DNA of 64,000 bases, from the NCBI GenBank assembly GCA_019448385.1, contig JAGTXO010000054.1:62001-126000 (forward strand), given 5' to 3'. The position numbers and the translations under genes were made by a program. Below the pieces are notes generated by a model, which searched no databases, was not told the DNA's origin, and saw only the letters and a list, made by a program, of their open reading frames with translations. Positions 43,416 to 55,500 of the stretch are shown one piece after another. How positions within the stretch are numbered: the stretch's first letter is position 1; each line of letters starts with the position of its first letter. Source of the DNA: Diacronema lutheri (lineage: Eukaryota > Haptophyta > Pavlovophyceae > Pavlovales > Pavlovaceae).

Positions 43416-45202
43416 ATCGTCGCCGTCGCCGTCGCCGTCGCCATCATCCGACCGCCATTCCTCGAACGTGTCACACTTGTAACGGTCACCGTCGTCTCCG
43501 CCGCCGGCGCCGTCCGGCGCGAGCTGCGCCGCAAGCGCGCGTCCGGACTCACCCGCGGCCTGCGGCTGATGCGCGCGCGGCGGCGTGGCGCGCGGCGGCG
43601 GAAGCGGCGGCAACGCAGAGCTCGCCGGCGCCCACGCACTCCCTGCGCTTCCCCCAGCGGCCGCGCCGGCGCCGGCGGCGCGCGCGCCGTGCGCCTGCTG
43701 CGCGGCGCCGTCCGAGTGCAGCCCGCCGAGCGACACGACGTCGACGCCGCCGAGCAGCGTCCCCGTCGGGCCGCGCGCGAGCTCGGCGTCGACAGCGCTC
43801 GCGAGCAGCGCGCGCGACACGAGCGTGCGCTCGCCGCGCACGCCCGCGCCCGCGCCCGCCGCGCCGAGTGGCGAGGCGAGCGTGCGCGTGCCGCAGTCGT
43901 CGCCGCCCAGGTCCGCGCACGTCTCCGGACGCGGCAGCGTCGACGTGGATGGCGTCGCGCCTTGGCGCGCCGCGCCGAGCCACGGGATGACCATGGTACG
44001 CGCGGTGCCCGTCGGCGAGCCGAGCGTGTTGCCGCCATCGTACTCGCCGCGCGGCGGGTAGAAGAGCACCGAGCCCGCGTCGGCGGGCAGCGTCCCGTCC
44101 GCGCACACGATGCCGGCCGCGGCCGTCGCCGAGATGGCGGCGGCGGCGGCCGCGTCGCGCAGCGTCGCGGCGTGCTGGTCGGCGCGCTCGCAGATGGGCG
44201 CGGAGAGGTCGAAGGGCGCACTCTCGAACCACGCCTCGCGCAGCAGCTCATGCGAGCGAGGTCTGTCGTCCGGGTCCTTCTCCAGGCAGCGCGCAAGCGC
44301 CGCGACAAACATGGCGGACCACGGCTGCCCGTCCGGCGCGCCCGCCGACGTGTTCAGCTTGGGCGGGGGCTGCGACGGGATGAGGAAGAGGGCGCGGAGC
44401 GGTGGGTTGACGTGCGCGAGCGGCGGCTTGCCTTCGGCCATCTCGATCGCCGAGATGCCCAAGCTCCACACGTCGCACCTGCGTGCGAGCGGTGGCGGAC
44501 GGGCGCGGCGACGGAAGGCCGAGCGGCGGCCGTGCGGGCGAGCGCGTCGCGCGCGCGCGTGAGCGCTCGCCGCGCGGCGCGGCGGCCGCTGGGCCGCTCG
44601 GCGAACGCACGCGCGCGCGCGCGCCGCGCGTTGCGCGCGCCGCGCCTCTGGTCGTAAGAGCCCGAAACGATCATCTCAGGCGCGAGGTAGAGGGGCGAGC
44701 CGATCACCGTCCCGCGGCGCGACGCGTCGGACGAGAGCTGCGCAGAGACGCCGAGGTCGGCGAGCATCGGCGTCCACGACTGGGAGATGAGAATGTTCTG
44801 CGGCTTCACGTCCCGGTGGATGAAGAGCAGCTCGTGCAGGTGCACGAGCGCGAGCAGCGTGCCGCGGCAGATCGCGGCAACGTCCGCTTCGTCTAGCCGT
44901 CCGCCCGGCGACGCGCGCAGCACGTCCGACACGGACGCGAGGCAATACTGCATGACGAGCCAGATGGAGGCATCGTGCTCGAATGCGGCGATCAGCGAGA
45001 CCACGTGGTCCGACTGGCAGCGCGAAAGCGCCTCGATCTCCACCTGCAGCGACGCGAGCCCCGACGTGTTCGCGTCGTGCGGCTTGGGCAGGACCTTGAC
45101 GGCGACCTCCTGCCCGTTGCGCCGCTTGCGCGCGCGGAAGACGGAGGCGTACGAGCCCGTGCCGATACGCTCGAGCAGCTCGTAGGCCGAGGCCTCCGCC
45201 AT
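40560..45202 (-). CDS. STE20-like protein kinase with long insert and WW domain
   Basis: Ser/Thr kinase of 1,491 residues, exons 44646-45202 and 40560-44478. The kinase N-lobe has GTGSYASVFRARK and VAVKVLPK; the catalytic loop is FIHRDVKPQNIL; the metal motif is ADLGVSAQ (DLG in place of DFG); GSPLYLAPEMI follows. The exon join requires a GC donor (CAGAG then GCGCGG) and yields SYDQRCDVWSLGISAIEMAE, exactly the kinase consensus, so this is a GC-AG intron (44479-44645). After the kinase come about 800 residues of Ala/Gly/Ser-rich and polyacidic sequence, a helical region (LRELIERRTRRLQHAVAAHL), and a WW domain (LPAGWALRQAPTGTCYYEHT) near residue 1100. Probably a cytoplasmic signalling kinase; target unknown. 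Start codon 138 bp from the divergent prenyl synthase gene. Confidence 0.88.
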
Positions 45203-45340
45203 GCCCGCCGCGCTTCGACGCGCGCAAGGGCCCCTCCCCTGGGCCTGTGCGGCCCGGACAGAAGCGGAGCGGGAGCGGTCGTAAACCAAAAAGTGGGCCC
45301 CCCACCCGCAGGAGTCCTCCTCGGCGATCGAGGAGCTTCT
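45203..45340. promoter_or_regulatory. Bidirectional promoter, kinase / PDSS2-like
   Basis: 138 bp between divergent start codons, with TCGTAAACCAAAAAGTGGGC at 45279-45298 as the only A-rich segment. Confidence 0.4.
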
Positions 45341-47638
45341 ATGCGGGGCGCGCGGAGGGCGCTCGTGGCGCTCGTAGCGCTCGCGGCGCTCGCGGCGCTC
45401 GCGCCTGCGCGTGGCGCGGTGCTGTTGAGCGCCGCGCCACGTGCCGCTGCCGTGCCCGCGCCACACCGCGCCTCACGCTCCGCGCCGCGCGCGGCCGCGG
45501 GCGCGCGGGCCGCGCCCGACCCGTACGAGCTCGTCGCCGAGGACATCGCGCGGATGAAGCAGAATCTGCGCGAGGTGGCGACGCTCAACGCGGGGCCCAA
45601 CCCGACGGGCGTCGCCGCCTCTCAACCCGTCCTCACGATGGCTGTGCAGGAGTTCCTCAAGCGGCCGGGAAAGTCCTTCCGGCCCATGGTCGTGCTGCTG
45701 CTCGGCAGGGCCGCCGCCGCGACGGCGCGCGCGCGCGCGCTCGAAGGCGCGCAAACGGCGGAGGTGCTGCACGCCAAGCACATGCGCCTCGCCGAGCTTA
45801 CCGAGATGATGAACGTCGCCTCAATCATCCACGACGACGTGATGGACGACGAGGTGCTGCCCGCGCAGCCCGACGTCGCGCACGACGCGCGCAACGCGCA
45901 GGACGCACACCGCCGCGCGCACGCGGGCGCGCAGGGCGGTTCGACGGCGCGTGGCGCGCAGCCGGGCGCACCCTCCGCCGACGCCATGCCGATGCCCGTC
46001 TCTGGCGTCGACGGCAACATCGTGCATAAGATGTATTCAGCCAATGTAGGCAACAAGGTGCGGCGCATACCCATACCGTCACCGCCACCGCCACCGCCAC
46101 CGTCGCCGCCAACCCCGCAGCGCGCTCACGCTACCGCCGCTTTCACCGTCGCCCGACCGCAGCCCCGCCAGCCACTGTGCGCCCTCGCCCGAGTCCACGG
46201 ACCCTCGCCCGGACCCTCGCCCGGACCCTCGCCCGGACCTTCCCGTGTTGCCCCGTGACGGACGGCAGCGCGCGCCCCTCGAATGGCGCGCCGGCCGCGC
46301 GCTGCCCTCGCACGCCCGCCTGCGCGCTCGCTCGCTCCGACGCCCCCACCCCACGCCCCCACAACACCCCGCACCTCCTACTTTGCTGGTGCTTTCCCGG
46401 AACCTTCCCTCCCATCGACGCCTGCGCTGCAGGTGTCGATCCTGGCGGGCGATTTTCTGCTCGCGCGCGCGGCCGTCGAGCTCGCGCAGCTCGACGACCC
46501 CGCAGTTGTCGAGATTATGGCGGGTGCGTGCGGACGCCCGGACGCACCGCCCGGACACGCCGCGCGCCCGGACGCACAGCCCGGACACGCACGCGCGCGC
46601 GAACGGCGCGCCGCGTGTGGCGTGGCATGCGAGGCTGGGCGGCGCGCGAGGTCTTCTTTGGGAGGGATTTCCCGCCCATCCGCGCACGACGCGCTTCGCT
46701 CACTGTGCCTGCGCCGCGCGGCGACCCCACCCTCGCCCGTACCGGGATGTGATGTGATGGGATGGGATGGGATGGGATGGGATGGGATGGGATGGGATGG
46801 GATGGGATGGGATGGGATGGGATGGGATGGGATGGGGTTTACAGGCGCGCTGGAATCCATCGTGCGTGGCGGCATGTTACGATCCGAGTCGCTCGCCCCG
46901 CACGAGCTGAGCGTGCGCGCATACGAGCAGCGGACGCAGGCGCGCTCTGCGCAGCTGCTGGCGAACAGCTGCCGGTGTGCCGCGCTGCTTACGGGGTACG
47001 GCCATACGTCCGACGAGGCGGCGGCCGCCGAGGCCTTCGGCTGCCACCTCGGCATGGCGGCGGCGATTGCGGCCGACTGCCGCGAGTTTGCGGAGGGCGT
47101 CATGCGCGCCGACCCGCAAAGCGCGACGCTCGTGGGCGCGCCGAGTGTTGTCTCGCTCCTTGCGGCGGAGGACAGGCCCGCGCTGCTGCCGGTTGTGAGC
47201 AGGCAGGCGCGCTCGCAGGCGGACGTTGCGGAGGTGCGACGCGGGCGCCAGCCCCTTCTCTCTCCCCCCCCCCCCCCTCCCCTTTCTCCCCCTCCCCATC
47301 TCCACGGACCCGTCCCGAGCCCTTTGTCAAGAACCCAATGGAATGTGCCCCCCCCGCCCCCTCCCTACCCCCGCCCCCCCTTTCCCCAACCCCCCCGCGC
47401 GCCCGGCGCACGCGCGGGCCTCCTGCCGCTCACGTGTGCGCTCTCCCAACCCGCCACGCGCGCGCCATGACCCGGCGCCCCGCAGCTTGTCGCGGCCGTG
47501 CACGCCACCGGGGCCATGGATGCGGCGCGCCGGCTCGCCGCGGCGCACGCGGCTTCGGCGACCGCCGCGCTCGAGCGCTTCTGCGAGAGCGACGCGCGCG
47601 CGGCGCTGGCCGGTCTCTGCCAGTCCGTTCTGCTCTGA
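45341..47638 (+). CDS. PDSS2: Polyprenyl diphosphate synthase, PDSS2/DLP1-like subunit
   Basis: Isoprenoid chain synthase family, probably the non-catalytic partner of a solanesyl/decaprenyl synthase for quinone side chains. Exons 45341-46057, 46433-46523, 46845-47233, 47486-47638 (449 residues). A hydrophobic leader (LVALVALAALAALAPARGA) suggests organelle targeting. NVASIIHDDVMDDEV keeps a first Asp-rich motif, but the usual RRG after it is missing. VSILAGDFLLARAAVELAQL follows across a splice join. The KT pair is changed (TQARSAQLLANS), and the second Asp-rich motif is absent (CHLGMAAAIAADCREF). Loss of the second motif and the ending LVAAVHATGAMDAARRLAAA resemble PDSS2. Unlike animal PDSS2 the first motif is still present. 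Two introns hold short tandem repeats. Confidence 0.82.
46201..46236. repeat. 12-bp tandem repeat, three units, intron
   Basis: ACCCTCGCCCGG three times exactly, with a degenerate copy just before, in the first intron of the PDSS2-like gene. Confidence 0.85.
46756..46835. repeat. Pentanucleotide array (GATGG)16 in an intron
   Basis: Sixteen perfect copies of GATGG run to 9 bp before the 3' splice site (TTTACAG) of the second PDSS2-like intron. G-rich on the coding strand, so the pre-mRNA could form a G-quadruplex next to the splice site. Confidence 0.95.
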
Positions 47639-48152
47639 CGGTTTCCGTTTCTCTCTCACTCAGGGCATGGGTGGCGGCGAGCACGCGGTTGGCGGTGGGC
47701 GTGGCGTGCGGGGAGGCGTGCGGCGAGTGCGAGCGCGCGCGCCGGTGTATGGCGGCACGCGCGCGCACGTCCGTTTGGCCTTTGTTGACGGGGCGCGGTG
47801 GTGCCGGTGCGCTACGCGCTGGCTCGCGCCTCGCGACCTCGTCACGCGGGCGCGCTCGGCCTGCCAGTGCCAAGTTCGACATGTCCCCCTCGTCGCGAGC
47901 GCGTCGCTCGCCGTGCTCTTGTACAGTCCGACTGCGGATGAGCAGCCACGCGATGACTCAGACTCCGATCCCGACTGTGAACACCGCGTGTGGTCCGCCG
48001 CGCGACTCACAGACGCTCACAGTGAAGCGACGGGCAATGGCCGCCCGCCATCGTGCCGTTTGGCCGTTTTCGCATTTTCACGGTGGCCGCCCCCACCTCG
48101 CAACCCCTGACGGGCGGGCGGAGGCCGGGGTCGGGCGGCCGCACGCGCGAGC
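47639..48152. other. 514-bp intergenic, no gene seen
   Basis: Between PDSS2-like and CCDC40, same strand. Contains the 3' end of the former and presumably the promoter of the latter; 47930-48070 is less GC-rich. No repeat or RNA gene recognised. Confidence 0.45.
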
Positions 48153-51100
48153 ATGGAGCCGGGCGACAACCCGTACCCGGAGGGCGAGGATATCGACCCC
48201 GGGCCCGGGGCGGATGACGACTTCGAGCCGGAGGACGAGGGCATGCTCGACGCCGACCACCCGATGCTCGACCGAATCCAGGCCGCGCTCACCAAGCAGC
48301 TGCAGAACAACGTCGCGACGACGCGCGTCGAGCTGGCCAACAAGGTGCGCGGCGGGCACACGCGTGCGTGTTGGCAATGCGCACAGCCACCGCGCCTCCG
48401 CGCCCACGGCTCACGCGCCGTGCGCGTGCGCGCGGTCGCGCGCGCGCGCGCGCGCCCGCGGCACGCAGGCGGAGGAGCTCAAGCAGGCGCGCAAGGAGCG
48501 AGAGGACCTGGGTGTGGAGCTATACCAGGTGCAACAATCGCTCGCCAAACAGCAGCTCCACCTCGAGAAGACGCACGAGAACCACAACCTGATCTCGCAG
48601 ATGCGCGACAAGGCGGAGCGCGAGCTCGCGCAGGTGCGCGGCGACCATGGCGCTTCGCTCAAGGAGGTCAAGGTGTATCGCGCAAAGTACGACAAGTACA
48701 AGGTGCGCGGCCGCGCAACCGCGCGTGTGCGGCGGTCGGGCCGGCCCAGCGCGCGCGCGCGCGCAGCGCGGCGCGCGCGCTCACCGTGGACCGGTGCGGC
48801 GCCGGCTCGCGCGCGCCGCGCGCCGGCGCGCAGGTCGAGTTGGACAAGCTCAACCTGACGCTGGTGGAGGTTGAGAAGTACACGGAGGACATGAAGGGCG
48901 AGATCGCGATCACGCGCCGCGCCACGTACAAGGCAGAGGAGGACATCACCAAGCTCGAGGCGAGCAAGAAGTCGCAGGACCTCCTCATCGACCGGCTCAA
49001 CGAGCAGTTGCGCGCGCTGCACACCAAGTACCAGGTCTATGAGGCGCAGCTCGTCGCGCAGAAGGAGGAGACGCAAGCGGCGGGCACGACGCTCGGCGAC
49101 GCGAACCGCGAGATGGAGCAGATCTCCTTCGAGAAGAAGCAGCTGCTCAACCAGTGGCGCTCGGCGCTCATCGGCATGCAGCGGCGCGACGAGGCGTTGC
49201 AGGCGACGCTTGACGGCATCCGGCGGCAGAACGAGCAGGACGCGGCGCTCGACGGCGAGATGGCGGGGATCCGCAAGGCGCTTGCCAAGGCGCAGGAGGG
49301 GCACGAGACGCTCACGCAGCGCCACCGCCGCGTGCTCGCCGACAAGGCGGAGGGCGAGCGTGTAATCGGCCAGAACACGGAGAAGCACAAGAAGCTCAAC
49401 GAGAAGTTCGCCATGTGCAAGAAGGCGCTCGACCAAACGGACCTTGAGCTGGGCAAGGCGCAGCAGGCACGGCAGGCCGCGAGCGACGAGGTCGCCGCCG
49501 TCGACGCCAAGGTGCAGAAGGTGGCCTTCGAGATGCGCAAGCTCGACGGGGCGAAGCTCAACGCGCTCTCCGAGCACACGGCGCTCGACAAGGCGGCGCA
49601 GAACGTCAAGGCGGCGATCGAGCGGAAGCAGGCGCTCATTGGCGAGAAGGAGATGGCCGCCGCCACACTCGAGAACGACCTCGCGCGCATCAAGGTGCGC
49701 GCGCGTCGCGCGCGCCCGCCGCCGCCGCGCGCCCGCCGCCTCATGCCGCCTCGCGCCGCCCGCCAACCTCGCCTCGCTCGCATGCCGGCCTGGCCTGCCC
49801 GCACGCTCGCGCGCAGGTGGACGCGCTCAACACGGCCGCGTCCAACGTCGTGCTCAAGCAGCGTCTCGAGAGCATGACCGCCGAGTTGCGCGACAAGGAC
49901 GGGCTGATCCAGCGGTACGAGCAGGAGACGCGGCGGCGGAACGACGAGCTCGAGAAGAAGGAGCACAGCGTCTCGGTGCTCAACAGAAAGCTCGACGCGA
50001 TGAAGGAGCGCGCCGGCCTCGACGCCGCGCGCGCGCAGCAGGCCGATGAGGAGGAAGCAGGTCCGCTCGAGGCGACCATCCGCGAGCTGCGCGCCGAGCT
50101 TGATCGGAAGGCGGCCGAGTCCGCCGAGATGCAGCGGCAATGGATCAGCGGGCAGACGGAGCTGGTCGCGCGCGAGAACGACAACGCGAGCAAGGGCGAC
50201 ACGCTGCTCGAGCTCCGCGCGCGGCTGACCATTTTGAATCAGAAGCGCCTCCGGATCGAAAGCCAGTTCGACGTGCAGAACCGCGAGGTCGTCGAGCTCG
50301 AGCGCTCGATGAGCATGATGCACCACCAGCTGACCAAGCTGAACGCGCTGATCGCGAAGCACCGCGCGCTGCGCGAGCGCCTCGCCGACGACAACCACAC
50401 GCTCGAGGAGGGGTTTGTCCATCGCCTCGCGCAAATGGAGGGTGAGTCTCTGCAGGCCGAGGCGCAGGTTGTCGCGCTCGCCGCCGAGAAGGAGCGGCTG
50501 CTGACCGAGGTGGCCGAGTCGGAGCGCGAGACGATGCTGTGGGAGAAGAAGATCGCGCTCGAGCGCGAGACGCAGGCCGCGCTCGACCCCGAGGTGGGCG
50601 CGAGCGAGGTGAAGGCGATGCAGAAGGAGATCCACCGGATGAAGTTGCGCTTCTCGCAGCTCAAGAAGCGCGAGGAGCTGATGCTCGCCGAGATGGAGCG
50701 CGCGATCTACAAGCGGGACAACATCGAGGCCAAGGGGCGCACCTCCTCCCTCCGCGCATCGGGCGAGACGCAGGCCTCGCTCAAGAAGGCCGTTACAGAC
50801 CTCTCGACGAAACTGAAACTGACGACGCACGACGCGAACGTGACGCTCGTCAACGTGCAGCGGCTGCGCGAGCGGCAGGCGACGGTCGCGGCCGACCTCG
50901 ACACGCTCAACGCGCGCCGCCGCGAGCTCCTCGCGCAGGAGGAGTCGCTGCACGCGGTGCGCGCGCGCGCCGTCGGCGCCGCGAGCGTCGTCGCGCCGCG
51001 GCGCACGGCACGATGGCTGCGCCGCCCGTCCGCACGCCCTGCACGCGGCGCCCGCCTCCGCGCGCGCGCGCCGTGCGCGCTCCGCGCCTTGCCGACGCGC

Positions 51101-51591
51101 ACGTGCCGCGCCGCCGCACCCGCATCGGCGACCGCATTTCAAACACTCCCCAATCCTACGCCACAGACCATCCAGACGCAAGAGATTGAGCGTGCCTTCC
51201 ACGAGACCGAGGCGCACAAGAACCAGCGCGTGCGCGCACGCGCGCACGCGCCCCGAACCCGCGCCCACGCACGCGCGTGCGCACGCGCGCCCGTCGATCC
51301 GGCGCGCGCCCGCCCGCTCGCTCCGGCGCGGCTCACACCGCGTGCTCGCGCCGCGCCACGCACGCACGGCGCGCCGAACAGCTCATCGAGGCGATGCAGC
51401 GCGCGCTGACAGGCGGCGGCCCGCGTGACGCGGAGCGCGACCTGCGCGACCAGCTGCGCGAGGCCGAGGACGAGATGAACCGTGCGGCCGAGGTCGCATC
51501 GACGCTCGTCGGCGCGTTCCCGTCCCTCGAGCCGCAGCTGCGCGCCATCATGCTGCCCGCCACGGTCGGCTCGAGTCTGGCCGGGCCTTGA
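48153..51591 (+). CDS. CCDC40: CCDC40 (FAP172), axonemal ruler protein
   Basis: Coiled-coil protein that, with CCDC39, sets the 96-nm repeat on outer doublet microtubules and anchors inner dynein arms and the regulatory complex. Six exons: 48153-48344, 48469-48702, 48834-49694, 49817-50956, 51167-51229, 51382-51591 (899 residues); all joins keep frame. An acidic N-terminus is followed by almost continuous coiled coil. Family-typical stretches: VEKYTEDMKGEIAITRRATY, FEKKQLLNQWRSALIGMQRR, and LQMEGESLQAEAQVVALAAE-like segments. Introns start GTGCGCG and end GCAG; the start of exon 5 could also lie 9 bp further on. Presence of this gene means the alga builds motile flagella. It converges on centrin, another flagellar/basal-body gene. 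Confidence 0.92.
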
Positions 51592-51758
51592 CTTGTCAGA
51601 AAGTGGGCGTGTGTACGCGTGCACAGTGGACTTCACGGTGCCTTCCAAACGGGCGAGTCACACGAGAATAGACGCCGTGCGCCGCACGCGGCGACGCCGC
51701 CGGCGCGCGCGCCCGCGCGCCTGCGCGTCTCGCGGCGCGTGCGGGCGACGAGGCGCGC

Positions 51759-52316
51759 CTACTTGACAAGAGAGTCCGCCTTGAACGAGTGCTTGTACGT
51801 CATGATCCGCAGGAACTCCTCCTCGTTCACCTCGCCGTCGCCATCCATGTCAGCCTTGTTGATCATCTCTTGCAGCTCCTCGTCCGTCATGTTCTCGCCG
51901 AGCTCTCGCGCGACGCGCTTGAGGTTCTTGAAGGAAATGCGGCCAGTCTCGTCGTCGTCAAAGAGCTTGAACACGCGCATGATCTCCTCCGGCGAGTCGC
52001 GGTCGCCCATCTTGCCAGTCATCATCTCGACGAACTCCTCAAAGTCGATCGTGCCGCTCCCGTCGAGGTCAATGTCCGCGATCATCTTGCGCACCTTCTC
52101 CTTCTTCGAGTCGAAGCCGAGGGCGCGGAGCGCGACGCTCAGCTCCTTCGTGTCAATCGTGCCCGAGCCGTCCGTATCGAAGAGGTCGAAGGCCTCCTTG
52201 AGCTCCTGCATCTGCCACTCGGGGATGCCCGGCCGCGCGCCGACCGTGCCGCGCGCACCCGCCTTTTTGCCGCCCGAGGCGGGCGCGGCGCTCTTCCCGT
52301 AAGGCTTGCGCTCCAT
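51759..52316 (-). CDS. CETN: Centrin
   Basis: Calcium-binding basal-body and contractile-fibre protein of 185 residues, single exon. A basic N-terminal tail (about 30 residues, [17 protein letters not shown]) is followed by four EF-hands: [36 protein letters not shown] and [12 protein letters not shown]. Hands 1, 2 and 4 have canonical loops; hand 3 is also in the form usual for centrins. The phrase [20 protein letters not shown] is diagnostic for centrin against calmodulin. The C-terminal extension [14 protein letters not shown] is longer than in most centrins, which usually end near KKTSLY. Start ATG 52316. Confidence 0.95.
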   Translation of the reverse strand: MERKPYGKSAAPASGGKKAGARGTVGARPGIPEWQMQELKEAFDLFDTDGSGTIDTKELSVALRALGFDSKKEKVRKMIADIDLDGSGTIDFEEFVEMMTGKMGDRDSPEEIMRVFKLFDDDETGRISFKNLKRVARELGENMTDEELQEMINKADMDGDGEVNEEEFLRIMTYKHSFKADSLVK

Positions 52317-52524
52317 CTGCGTGCTCGTGCGAGGCGCCGCCGGCTCCGGTCTCTGGTGTGAGGCCGCGTGCGCACGCGCCGCGCTTTGCCTCCCGGGCGA
52401 AGAGAGGGGCGCGCTGTGCCCCAAAAATCCGCACCGCCGTTGGAGCCAAAAAGGTTTTGAATGTGTGACAAGTAGGGGGCTTTTCGACCTTTTGGGGGGA
52501 TGTGGCGCCAAACCGGATCAAGCG
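52317..52524. promoter_or_regulatory. Bidirectional promoter, centrin / galactosyltransferase
   Basis: 208 bp between divergent start codons. It contains an AT-richer core at 52424-52500 with CCCCAAAAATCCG, GCCAAAAAGGTTTTGAA and CTTTTGGGGGG; the first and last form an imperfect inverted pair (CCCCAAAAA / TTTTGGGG), a possible factor site. Confidence 0.45.
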
Positions 52525-55500
52525 ATGGCGGGCCGGCGCGCCATGTCGCGACAGGTCGCGGCGCTGGTCCTCGCGGCGGCGGCCGTGGGCGCGCTGGGCG
52601 AGGACGAGTCGATTCACGTCGCCTTTTGCGCCGAGTGTAAGCCGGATATGGACTGGAAATCCGCCGCGCTTTTCCATAGCTGGCACACCTCGGGCATGCG
52701 CGGGCGCATCACGCGGCTGCTCGCGTGCAACGAAGAGCAGCTCGCAAAGTACCCGAAGGCCGCGCTCGAGATGGGGCCGACCTACGTGCACCGCAATTAC
52801 CGCACGCACCCACGCGTGCCCAACGACCATTCCGGCTCGTACAACAAGGTCCGCCGCGCGCCGCGCGCGCTCGCGCGAGGGTGGGCGCGCCGCCCACGCG
52901 CTGCGCGCCCCTGCTCGGCCCCCCGCGCGCCTACGTGCGCTTTGGCAGGCGGCATCCATCATGCACTTCATGCAGGACGTGCACTTTGAGGAGACGTGCG
53001 CCGCCCTGCCGTGTCGCGCGCGCGCGCGCTCGCTCGCAACGCGTGCTGCGCGCCGCGCCGGCGCGTGCGCGTTGCTCATGCGCGCAGCCGCGCCGACCGC
53101 GCCGGGCGCGCCGCCGACCTGCCCTTGGCCGCGGCAGCTTTGTGCTCTACCTGGACGCGGACATGCTCATTCGGCGGCCGCTCCTCCCATCCGCGCTCGG
53201 TGCCACGCGCGGCACCGTCGTCTCGGAGCACGTCATGTACTTGGAGAACGGGTGCGCGCGCTTCGCGGCCGGCGAGCGGCGGCCGGCGAGCGGCGGCCGC
53301 GCTCGGCGCATCGCGGCGCTCGTCCGCCTTGCTTCCGGCCGCCATGCGCGTGCGTGCTCGGGGTGGCCTCTCGCCGGCCGCCCAGCCTGCCTCACCGGCG
53401 ATGGAACCGCGATGGCGGCCTCGCCTTGCGCACGCACGCTCCGACCTAGCACAGCGGTGCGCGCGCGGCGACGGAGGCGCCAAGCCCACGCTCGCCTGCG
53501 CGCGCTTGCTCCCCCGCGCCGCGCGACGCGCGCGCCACGCCGGCGCACATGGCCCGCGCGCAGCGTGAACAACGGCCTCGTCGAGCAGTTCTCGCCGTCT
53601 GCGCCGGGCAAGCCCGCGCCCGTGGGCTGGTGCGCGCGCGCGCGCGCTTCCTGCCGCCGCGCGCCTGCCGCCGCTGCCCGCCGCGGCCGCGCGGCGCGCG
53701 GCTGACTAGCTGGCTGCCTCAGGGGACACCGCCTGGCACCTGCCCGCTCGCCCTCTGCGACCTCGCTGCCCGCCATTGCTACCCTCGCCCCGTGCCATGT
53801 TTATTCATTGAGTTGTATGCATTTCGTTGGTCTTGTGTTGCGCCGTGCGATGCGGTAGGTACCATCTGTTCCACCGCGATGACATTTCAAAGATCGCGCC
53901 GCTGTGGCTGCACTACTGCGAGCGGATGCGCACAGAGCCGGAGCGTTACTGGAGCCAGTTTGGCAAGGTGTGCCTCGCGCTGCGCGCTCTTTTGTTTTTG
54001 CTTTTTTGGTTGGGCCACGCCCTCTGGGGAGACGGCGTGCCTGTCTGCGCGGGCGGCCACTGCGCACGGTGCGCCCCGACGCGCGCTCACGGCAGCGCCG
54101 ACAGCGCCACGCGCGATGAGTGGGCCCCTTTTTCCGCCCACGCACGCCCGCCCGTTCCGCCCCGCCGGCCCGACCGCGCGCCCGCCCGTCGTCCACGCAC
54201 GCCATTTCGCCGCCCGCCGCCCGCGGCGCTCACCCTGCGCAGATCCCGCGCGACATTCCAACGGGCGACTCGTTTGTCCGGCCCGGCGGTATTCCGTGGA
54301 TCGCCGAGATGTACGGTTACGTGATTGCTGGTGCGCGAGCGCTAGCGCTGCAGCGCGCCGGTGGCGGCCGCACGCGCGCGTGTGCGCCTCGCCGCGCGCC
54401 GGTGGCGGCCGCCGCGCGCGGCGCGCGGTGCGCACGCGGGGCGGCCTACTACGGGCGTGCACTGTGTGGGCCCTCGCTGCTACCCACCAGCCTTTTACAA
54501 ATTCCGCTCGCGCGCCACGGTTCCTGCGCGCCGCCATGGGCGTTGCCATTTGAAAATGCGCGCGCGGTGCGCGCATGGCTGCCGCGGTTTCGTCGCGTCA
54601 AAAGCCGCTGCGCCATTTGAACCCGGCCCGCGCCGCGTTCTCGCGCGCCGCGCTCCACCTGCGCCGCGGCGTGCGCGCGTGCGTTCCCCTGTGGAACCGA
54701 GCAGCGGCCGAAGTGGGTGTTACCCACATACTCACCCACGGCGCGGTCAAATACGCCGAATGGCCGGACGACCACCGGCAGCGGCCGGACTGGATCGCGG
54801 ACCCGTACATCCTGCACAACGGCATCGGCTGCAGCGTCGCCGGCGGGTACCGCTTCGACAAGGGCACGGTGCACGTCGACCCGGCGCGCGCGTGCGACGG
54901 CGACTTGGCGGACGAGGGATGGCGGCTCAGCCCGGCACGGTACGCGCAACGCCCACCCGACTTTGAATCGGCGCCGGGCGTCGAGCGGCCGTACAAGGAG
55001 CAGCTGTGCATCTGGGGCGCCAACATGCTCAACAACGCCCTCTGCGGCCTCTACCGCGCGCTGTGCGCAAAGCACAGCCCGCCGGGCCTTCCCCACAACG
55101 AGGAGTGCCCTGTGCAGTACGTAACGGCCGCCGGCCTGCCCGCGACGGCGTCCGACGTCAAGGGCGGTGGCGCGGCGTGCGCGGACCGGAACGCCAAGGA
55201 ATGCCCCGGCTGGGCGCACGACGGCGAGTGCCGGCGCAACGCCGCGTTCATGGCCGCCGAGTGCGCGCGCTCGTGCGGCGCATGCGGCGCCATCCCGCCG
55301 CTCGATCGGAGCCCTGAGCGCACCTTCAATGGCAGCCTGGGCGAGCACGTGATTGCTGCCAAGGCGGACGCGCCGCGCGAGGCGGCCGCGCCGCACGCGC
55401 CAAAAGTGGTCGCGCAGGTCGCGCAGGCCGCGCAGGCCGCGCAGGCCGCGCAGCAGGCACAGGCCGCGCAGCATGCACAGGCCGCGCAACAGGCACAGGC

